Source: an uncultured Candidatus Saccharibacteria bacterium
GTDB lineage: Bacteria; Patescibacteriota; Saccharimonadia; Saccharimonadales; Saccharimonadaceae
Length of the DNA: 18,692 nucleotides
Direction: 5' to 3'
Assembly (NCBI GenBank): GCA_937990205.1
Contig: CALKRO010000150.1
Span: 1 to 18,692, forward strand
The position numbers were made by a program, and so were the translations under genes. Under the pieces are notes generated by a model that saw only the letters and a program-made list of their open reading frames with translations, was not told where the DNA came from and did not search any database. Positions 13,841 through 18,692 of this stretch are shown here, piece by piece. Within the stretch, counting starts at the first letter, position 1. Every line of letters starts with the position of its first letter.

Positions 13841-13873
13841 AGTGGTGGAACCAGAACCACCCACCGTACCACT
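13841..13873. other. Hairpin between convergent pth and the MarR-like gene
   Basis: AGTGGT (13841-13846) can pair with ACCACT (13868-13873), or GGTGG with CCACC inside. It lies in the 69-bp gap between two convergent genes, where a shared terminator is expected. It has no T-run on either side, so its role as a terminator is uncertain. Confidence 0.3.
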
Positions 13874-13891
13874 TCAAGAATTTATCTAGAT

Positions 13892-14392
13892 TTATGACTT
13901 ATTTTTCGTTGCCAGACTTTTCTGAATTCTACGCTGAATATTAAAGTTTATTTTCCAAAGCATGCGTCCGAACAACACACGTTCCTCTCTGGTAAACCCC
14001 TCAAAAATTTCACTGATAAACTTTTTCTGCTCCATTTCGATATAGCTCGCCACAAATCTCCCCTCCCCGAAAAAATCTAACTGCAAATATCGCCGATTTT
14101 GCGGATTTAGCGCCTTCTTGATAAATTCACGCTGTTCTAAATGATTAATTGCCCGGCATAGGCTAGTCTCACCAATCAGACTACACTCTAAAATTTCGTT
14201 CAGATTCCGTTCAATCTGATTATTCTTGAGATAGCTCATAATTTTTACTTCGGTCAAATTCAATTCAAAGCGTTTCGCCACCGCCATCGTATGTAAACGC
14301 CGCATCTTCTCCATCCGCGCAAAAATATTCATCGTATCAATCCAAGTAATCGTCTTCGGTAATTGAAATTTTTCTACACACATAACATCCAC
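13892..14392 (-). CDS. MarR-like winged-helix protein
   Basis: The 166-aa product shows a MarR-type winged helix-turn-helix at about residues 45-110: LNLTEVKIMSYLK, a recognition helix region near SLCRAINHLEQREFIKK, and a wing with RRYLQLDFFGEG. Helices on both sides would form the dimer interface, as in MarR regulators. MarR proteins bind DNA as dimers and often respond to small ligands. Its 5' end overlaps the end of dprA by 19 bases (10 if the second ATG, 14383, is used), so translation is likely coupled. The start is not certain between these two ATGs. Regulation of the dprA operon or of DNA uptake is inference. Confidence 0.75.
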   Translation of the reverse strand: MDVMCVEKFQLPKTITWIDTMNIFARMEKMRRLHTMAVAKRFELNLTEVKIMSYLKNNQIERNLNEILECSLIGETSLCRAINHLEQREFIKKALNPQNRRYLQLDFFGEGRFVASYIEMEQKKFISEIFEGFTREERVLFGRMLWKINFNIQRRIQKSLATKNKS

Positions 14393-15369
14393 TCATTATT
14401 ACCCAACGGTTTCACTAACCCTTTCATCTGAAGATTAAAAATTGTCACACTAAAATCTGAGACCGAAAAATCCTTCTTCTGTCGCATCTGTGCCAGAATT
14501 TCTTCTCCCATTTTCGTCCCTCCAAGCATCGCTGAAACCATCAAGGCCTCATTCTCTGTATTGCACATTTCCTTAATCTGTTTTAAACCCTCCTTCGGCT
14601 TACGAATTTTTAGCCCTAACTCATCCAATAATTCGTCCACCTCAGTAAAAGCTACCGCACCACGCCCCAATAATCGATTACAACCCAGGGAATTACTACG
14701 ACTTACATCTCCCGGTACCGCATAAACAATCACGCCCTGCTCCATGGCATGATGCGCCGTATTTAGTGAGCCAGATTTTACGCCACCTTCGACTACCACT
14801 ACTAAATCGGCCAACCCCGCAATCAATCGATTACGTTTTAGAAAAGCCGCACGCATCCCTAACTGGCTATTCAACATACGTGACAACTTCTCGTCTTTTG
14901 CCAAAATTTCTTGTGGCGGATATTCCGATAGCACCATACCACCATGGTCCACAATCTCCCGCGCCAAACCAGTATGCCGAGCTGGGTAAATCTTGTCGAT
15001 TGGCGTCCCTAACACCGCCACCGTCAAACCACCGGCATCTAACGCCGCCCGATGCGCAATCGAATCAATTCCGTAAGCCAACCCGCTCACGATCACCACC
15101 CCACGCCTCGCTAGTTCATAAGCAATCTTATATGCCCATTCTTCACCGTATTTAGTGTATTTTCTGGAACCCACCACCGCTACGGTCTTCGGTCGCACAT
15201 AAGCCGACCTCGAGACTTTTTCTGAAATATTTTTCTTCCCCTTAATCTCAAAATCTACCATCTCACCAGGCGATTTTCCATAATAATACAATATTTTAGG
15301 CTTAAGCGCAATGAATTCTAATTTACGCAAAAACCCATCTTCTAGAGGGGAAATAGATTTGACTTGCAC
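14374..15369 (-). CDS. dprA: DNA processing protein DprA (Smf)
   Basis: DprA protects incoming single-stranded DNA and loads RecA on it during natural transformation. The 331-aa protein has the Rossmann-like core with VGSRKYTKYG, VSGLAYGIDSIAH, VLGTPIDKIYP, LSEYPP, KRNRLIAGL, GSLNTAHHA and YAVPGDV. An N-terminal segment of about 60 residues precedes it and a C-terminal winged-helix (DprA_WH type) of about 60 residues ends it. The frame can begin at a TTG at 15381, but GGAGG (15380-15376) is placed to serve the GTG at 15369, so that start is chosen. It heads an operon with the MarR-like gene. Its 5' end is 51 bases from the promoter of the structured RNA, which points the other way. Confidence 0.93.
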   Translation of the reverse strand: MQVKSISPLEDGFLRKLEFIALKPKILYYYGKSPGEMVDFEIKGKKNISEKVSRSAYVRPKTVAVVGSRKYTKYGEEWAYKIAYELARRGVVIVSGLAYGIDSIAHRAALDAGGLTVAVLGTPIDKIYPARHTGLAREIVDHGGMVLSEYPPQEILAKDEKLSRMLNSQLGMRAAFLKRNRLIAGLADLVVVVEGGVKSGSLNTAHHAMEQGVIVYAVPGDVSRSNSLGCNRLLGRGAVAFTEVDELLDELGLKIRKPKEGLKQIKEMCNTENEALMVSAMLGGTKMGEEILAQMRQKKDFSVSDFSVTIFNLQMKGLVKPLGNNEWMLCV

Positions 15370-15419
15370 AAAAACCTCCAATTTTGTACTTGATTTTAAT
15401 ATTTTTTACATTTTATGTA

Positions 15420-15448
15420 TTGACTATTTTTATTTATAATGCTATAAT
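15420..15448 (+). promoter_or_regulatory. Strong sigma-70 promoter of the structured RNA
   Basis: TTGACT (15420-15425) and TATAAT (15443-15448) are exactly 17 bases apart, 11 of 12 consensus bases. The region upstream is A/T-rich like an UP element. The predicted start is about 15455. This is the best promoter in the window. Confidence 0.85.
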
Positions 15449-15454
15449 ACGAGT

Positions 15455-15766
15455 CAGTTAGGGGTTGGAGCCAGAAAAAGGCACGATCTCTAAACCGCAC
15501 CTAAATAAATCATAATTTCTGTTACTAATATAACAGAAGTTGCGTGTTCTTAAAAGACTTTCGGCTTACAATTTTTCTTTTATCGGTTGTAAGTATAAGT
15601 ATTACCTCCACTTGAAAGTCAATTTTTAAGAACATAGCAACCCCTATAACCGGCGGGCCCCAATAGAGTGAGGTGGGTCACGCTCCGGGGCTCTCCCGGA
15701 ATCAATAGAGATGCGTTGTAGGGTCTAATAACCCCAAGTGATGCCCACCCTTACTTGGGGTTTTTT
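15455..15766 (+). ncRNA. Structured noncoding RNA of about 310 nt, family not recognised
   Basis: A strong promoter and a perfect terminator bound this gene-free stretch. Visible pairings are: 15517-15524 with 15531-15538 (8 bp); a long hairpin of GTTGC/GCAAC (15539-15543 with 15637-15641), an 11-bp stem (15545-15555 with 15624-15634), GACTTTC/GAAAGTC (15556-15562 with 15614-15620) and CTTACAA/TTGTAAG (15565-15571 with 15587-15593); a GC-rich hairpin (15650-15661 with 15687-15699) with inner GTGA/TCAC; and a long-range 10-bp helix (15483-15492 with 15706-15716, one bulged base) that encloses all of these. GGGGTTG (15461-15467) can pair with CAACCCC (15638-15644), making a pseudoknot with that helix, or with AACCCC of the terminator. 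I see no tRNA-like ends or CCA (tmRNA), no RNase P conserved blocks and no SRP loop. A regulatory or catalytic RNA role is open. Confidence 0.72.
15730..15766 (+). terminator. Rho-independent terminator of the structured RNA
   Basis: AACCCCAAGT (15730-15739) pairs perfectly with ACTTGGGGTT (15753-15762) around a 13-base loop, ending in a T-run to 15766. Confidence 0.92.
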
Positions 15767-15840
15767 GATGCTTAAATTTTTAAGATCTAAGTTAAAACTC
15801 ACCAGAATCCAATCAGAAATCAACCAGAAAATCAAAAACC

Positions 15841-15868
15841 AAAAAAAGACCACCTAAAAAAGGCGGTC
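15841..15868 (-). terminator. Rho-independent terminator for the minus-strand gene at 15964
   Basis: On the minus strand GACCGCCT pairs with AGGTGGTC (one G-T pair, loop of 5 T), followed by a T-run of seven. It lies about 95 bases after the stop of the beta-sandwich gene. The stretch between this and the RNA terminator (15767-15840) is A-rich and shows nothing else. Confidence 0.8.
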
Positions 15869-15917
15869 CCTAAAGCATCTCCACGCAGTTTTTAAAACAA
15901 GATTCTTTAATAATCCC

Positions 15918-15954
15918 TTCGACCCCTGAAGCCCGTCGACCGCAGGGAATCGAA
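15918..15954. other. Imperfect hairpin after the beta-sandwich gene
   Basis: TTCGA/TCGAA (15918-15922 with 15950-15954) and CCCTG/CAGGG (15924-15928 with 15943-15947) pair, with a GTCGAC palindrome in the loop. It sits 10 bases after the stop at 15964 in minus-strand order. It has no T-run, so it is more likely a 3' stability element than a terminator. Confidence 0.4.
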
Positions 15955-15963
15955 AAGAAAGTG

Positions 15964-16560
15964 TTATTGGTTCGCAACTGCTGTAAAGAGCAATGTATTC
16001 GAATAAGCACCTACTGGGATAGAGGTAGTGGCACTTGCACCGACCGTAATCGTCTTAGCACTACCAGAGGTAGCTGCCGAAGTAGTTTTAGCAAAAATCG
16101 TCGAAGCATCCACAGTACCAGTTTGTTTCACTGGGTTAAAAGTGGTGCCATCAGCAGACCAGCCCCAGCCCGTACCAGAAATCGTCGAATTTGACTGACT
16201 GATTGAAGGGATTTTGTCGGCTACACCAGAGGCAGCTGGTTGAGACAAATCCGTATCCGTCGTCTTGGAAGTGACATAGGTAGTGTAGCCCTTACCATTA
16301 TTGGTAGAGACATTCACCGTGCCAGTTCCCGTATTAAACGCACCGGTAGGAGTAGGCGTAATATTAATATCAATTGAGCTTGGCGTAGTAATTGAAATCA
16401 CAGGATCAATCACAACGCTAATTGTTGTTGAGGCAGATTGTTGCACTGCCGATACTGGTGTTGGCAAATCAAACAGCATTGGTGATAACGCCGCACCAGA
16501 TAAAACCATTAATGTTGTCGCAATTTTAATTTTTTTATGGTTTTTATTTTTTATTCTCAC
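15964..16560 (-). CDS. Secreted small beta-sandwich surface protein
   Basis: The 198-aa protein starts with GTG (16560), with AAGGAA about 9 bases upstream on the minus strand. A very Lys-rich start, a hydrophobic stretch and an AVSA-type cleavage site near residue 38 make a signal peptide. The rest is Thr/Ser-rich and beta-strand-like, with no cysteine, no LPXTG and no second membrane helix. Landmarks are SVVIDPVISI, STNNGKGYTTYV, GWGWSADGTTF and a closing PVGAYSNTLLFTAVAN. The N-terminal module of the BspA-like protein at 6109-7887 has the same landmarks in the same order. It is probably a surface-layer, fimbrial or adhesive subunit; that is inference. I do not recognise a named family with certainty. 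Confidence 0.75.
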   Translation of the reverse strand: MRIKNKNHKKIKIATTLMVLSGAALSPMLFDLPTPVSAVQQSASTTISVVIDPVISITTPSSIDINITPTPTGAFNTGTGTVNVSTNNGKGYTTYVTSKTTDTDLSQPAASGVADKIPSISQSNSTISGTGWGWSADGTTFNPVKQTGTVDASTIFAKTTSAATSGSAKTITVGASATTSIPVGAYSNTLLFTAVANQ

Positions 16561-16752
16561 AGTATATTTCCTTTCTATACTGCCAGAAAACCTTCACACA
16601 CCTAAACTTTAACATAAACATTTTGACTTAACAAGTCCTTTTTCCAAGATTTTTTGGCTTTTTTGCAAATTTTTCTAAAATTCATCTCTAATTTATCCCT
16701 ATAAAAATTCGCCCAATTAAAAATCCGAAAAATTTTTTCTAGTTGACAAGCG

Positions 16753-16761
16753 TGATAATAT
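16753..16761 (+). promoter_or_regulatory. Probable extended -10 box of topA
   Basis: TGA-TAATAT ends 8 bases before the ATG at 16770, with no Shine-Dalgarno site. A TTGACA at 16743-16748 is too close (7 bases) to act as the -35 box for it. An alternative TATAAG at 16761-16766 would start transcription inside the gene. The rest of the 209-bp spacer (16561-16752) is very AT-rich and holds a short GACTT/AAGTC inverted repeat at 16624-16636. Confidence 0.45.
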
Positions 16762-16769
16762 ATAAGTAT

Positions 16770-18692
16770 ATGTCTAAAAATCTCCTCATCGTCGAGTCTC
16801 CTGCCAAAGCCAAGACTATTGAAAAATATCTCGGTAATGATTTTAAGGTTCTAGCCTCGGTTGGCCATATTCGTAAAGATACCAAAGTTGATGTGCACGA
16901 TAATTTCGCTGTAACCTACGAAATTGACCCAGACCATAAAAAAGTCATCGCTGAACTTAAAAAGGCTAGTAAAGATGCCGACACAATTTGGCTTGCAACC
17001 GACGAAGACCGCGAAGGAGAATCGATTTCTTGGCATCTCTTAGAGGTTCTGAAATTACCGAAAACCACCCATCGTATTACTTTTCACGAAATCACCAAAC
17101 CAGCTCTCCAAGAAGCCATCAAAAATCCCCGCACTGTCGATATGAATATGGTTTCCAGCCAACAGGCCCGCCAAACCCTCGACATGCTGGTAGGTTACGA
17201 CCTCTCTGGCGTCGTGCGTACCAAAGTGCCAGGGGCTAAATCCGCTGGTCGCGTCCAGTCCCCAGCTCTCCGCCTCATCGTCGAGCGCGAACAGGAAATT
17301 GAACGTTTTAACGCCAAATCCAGCTTTAAAGTCACCGGCAAGTTCAGCGACCAAGCTGCCAATATTTCCGATCTCGATTCCTCTGAAATTTTTGAAGCTA
17401 ATCTCGATAAAACTACTTTCGCTACCGAAGAAGAAGCTAAGTTTTTTCTCGAACAGTTCAAAAATGCTAATTTTAAAGTACAAAATCTAGAAAAAACTGA
17501 AGCTAAAAAAGCCAACCCAGTACCGCTCACTACCGCTGCGCTCCAAATTGAAGCCAATAGCCGTCTCGGTTTTAGCTCTAAGACTACCATGTCCGCCGCT
17601 CAGGGCCTCTATCAGTCCGGCCACATTACTTATCACCGTACCGACTCCCTCAATCTCTCAAATCAGGCTCTCGCCGAGATTGCTAATCTCATTAAGGCCG
17701 AATTTGGGGAAAATTATCTCGAAGTTCGTCGTTTCCATACCAAAAATGCCAGCGCCCAAGAGGCTCACGAATCTATTCGTCCAACCCATATCGACGTGGC
17801 AGTGGCCGGCAAAAACGAATACGAAAAGAAATTATATCAATTAATCCGAAGTCGCACCTTAGCTTCCCAGATGAAGAATGCCGTGGTAGCTAAAACTAGT
17901 CTCTATCTCGAGGCCGACACTGTGCCAAACGAGCTATTTAAAGCTACTGGGGAAATGGTGATTTTCGACGGCTTCCTAAAAGTCTACGGTAAAAGTAAAG
18001 ACACTACTTTGCCAAATCTCCAGATTGGTGACCCCGTAAAGCGTCACATTTTACTCGCTAAGCAAACTTTTTCCAAGCCACCCGCCCGCTACACTGAAGG
18101 CTCACTAGTCAAAAAACTCGAAGAGCTCGGTATCGGTCGCCCAAGCACTTATGCCTCCATTATCAACGCTATTCAGATAAGAAATTATGTGGTTAAGGGC
18201 GAATCCGAAGGTGAGCCACGCGATATTTTGCAACTCACTCTCGATGAGTCGAATCAAATTTCTGAACAAACCATTTCAGAAAAAACTGGTTCCACTAAGG
18301 GCAAATTAATGCCAACCCCAGTCGGTGAATTAGTCTCAAATTTCCTCTGCGAAAATTTCAAAGACATCGTCGACTACGATTTTACCGCCGGCATCGAAGA
18401 AAAGCTTGACCTTATCGCTGAGAAAAAGCTCACTCGCTTAAAGATGCTCCGTGATTTTTATGGCCCATTCTCTGAAGCTATTGGCGCCTCTGCCATGGCC
18501 AACCGCTATAATTCAGCCACTGAACTCGGCACTGACCCGAAGACTGGCAAAAAAATCTATGCCAAAATCGGTAAAAATGGCGGTTTCTTGCAGCTCGGTG
18601 AAAATGAAAAGGAAAGTGGCGAAAAACCAATCTTCATTCCTCTACCAAAAGGTAAAACCGTCAAAACCATTACGCTAGAACAGGCGCTCAAG
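16770..18692 (+). CDS. topA: DNA topoisomerase I, 3' end outside window
   Basis: TopA relaxes negative supercoils by cutting one DNA strand. The 641 visible residues hold LLIVESPAKAKTIEKYLG at the start of the Toprim domain, the acidic triad DEDREGES (from residue 78), QQARQTLDMLVGYDLS, GRVQSPALRLIVEREQEI and the catalytic Tyr288 in ITYHRTDS. This is His where Met is common (YMRTDS), a mild change. RYTEGSLVKKLEELGIGRPSTYASII and MPTPVGELV end the core. The sequence then enters a C-terminal repeat (DPKTGKKIYAKIGKNGGFLQLG) of the glycine-rich Topo_C type and runs off the edge. The frame is open to the last base. The start is fixed by the conserved N-terminus. Confidence 0.97.
   Translation, partial: MSKNLLIVESPAKAKTIEKYLGNDFKVLASVGHIRKDTKVDVHDNFAVTYEIDPDHKKVIAELKKASKDADTIWLATDEDREGESISWHLLEVLKLPKTTHRITFHEITKPALQEAIKNPRTVDMNMVSSQQARQTLDMLVGYDLSGVVRTKVPGAKSAGRVQSPALRLIVEREQEIERFNAKSSFKVTGKFSDQAANISDLDSSEIFEANLDKTTFATEEEAKFFLEQFKNANFKVQNLEKTEAKKANPVPLTTAALQIEANSRLGFSSKTTMSAAQGLYQSGHITYHRTDSLNLSNQALAEIANLIKAEFGENYLEVRRFHTKNASAQEAHESIRPTHIDVAVAGKNEYEKKLYQLIRSRTLASQMKNAVVAKTSLYLEADTVPNELFKATGEMVIFDGFLKVYGKSKDTTLPNLQIGDPVKRHILLAKQTFSKPPARYTEGSLVKKLEELGIGRPSTYASIINAIQIRNYVVKGESEGEPRDILQLTLDESNQISEQTISEKTGSTKGKLMPTPVGELVSNFLCENFKDIVDYDFTAGIEEKLDLIAEKKLTRLKMLRDFYGPFSEAIGASAMANRYNSATELGTDPKTGKKIYAKIGKNGGFLQLGENEKESGEKPIFIPLPKGKTVKTITLEQALK

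Noticed and set aside
15455..15766. RNase P RNA, tmRNA or SRP RNA
   Set aside because: A GAGGTGGGTCACGCTCC stretch faintly recalls the RNase P GAGGAAAGTCCGGGCTCC block, but it lies near the 3' end, and the partner blocks (ACAGAA, GGTAAGAGC) are missing. There is no tRNA-like 3' end with CCA for tmRNA and no GGAAGGAAGC loop for SRP RNA.
16743..16748. TTGACA as the -35 box of topA
   Set aside because: It is only 7 bases from TAATAT and 12 from TATAAG, too close for a normal sigma-70 promoter.
1..18692. CRISPR arrays, insertion sequences, prophage or integrase genes
   Set aside because: No spaced identical repeats of CRISPR length, no transposase or integrase motifs and no terminal inverted repeats were seen. 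The only tandem repeats are inside coding regions or a promoter.
1..18692. TGA read as Gly or Trp
   Set aside because: Full-length gltX, der, pth, dprA and topA read with the standard code and need no in-frame TGA; Trp is encoded by TGG and Gly by GGN.

Overview
This 18.7-kb AT-rich window reads as chromosome of a Patescibacteria (CPR) bacterium, most likely Saccharibacteria (TM7). That assignment is inference. It rests on a sortase, a PEGA-domain membrane protein, a Pro/Ala-rich membrane protein with a DUF4367-like tail, BspA-type repeats, small beta-sandwich surface proteins, DprA and a PIN-PhoH fusion among compact housekeeping genes. The standard genetic code fits: all 14 complete stops are TAA or TAG, and full-length conserved genes read through without in-frame TGA.

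Layout. Positions 2-331 hold the 3' end of a sortase gene, followed by two near-identical terminators between convergent genes. A PEGA-domain membrane protein (457-1992, minus) is divergent from a single-pass Pro/Ala-rich protein (2098-3354, plus). Next come gltX (3461-4972), a very acidic 107-aa protein (5119-5442), tRNA-Glu(CTC) (5488-5564) and a Nudix hydrolase (5611-6096). A secreted BspA-like repeat protein lies at 6109-7887 (minus). Then der (8135-9550), a GT4 glycosyltransferase (9583-11040), a PIN-PhoH ATPase with a structured leader (11239-13119) and pth (13298-13822) run on the plus strand. A dprA-MarR-like operon (15369 to 13892) runs on the minus strand. A strongly promoted ~310-nt structured RNA follows (about 15455-15766), then a 198-aa secreted beta-sandwich protein (15964-16560, minus) and the 5' 641 codons of topA (16770 to the edge).

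How the genes fit together. There is a translation set (gltX, tRNA-Glu, pth, der), a DNA set (dprA, topA) and a cell-envelope set (sortase, PEGA protein, BspA-like protein, beta-sandwich protein, glycosyltransferase). Two modes of translation start are visible. Most housekeeping genes have a TATAAT-like -10 box only 6-9 bases before the start codon and no Shine-Dalgarno site, which predicts leaderless mRNA. The acidic protein, PhoH, dprA and the single-pass protein have ordinary Shine-Dalgarno sites.

The best candidate for an undescribed element is the RNA at 15455-15766. It has a consensus promoter, extensive nested and possibly pseudoknotted pairing, and its own terminator, and it matches no RNA family I can recognise by eye. 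The triple-hairpin leader of the PhoH gene is the second.
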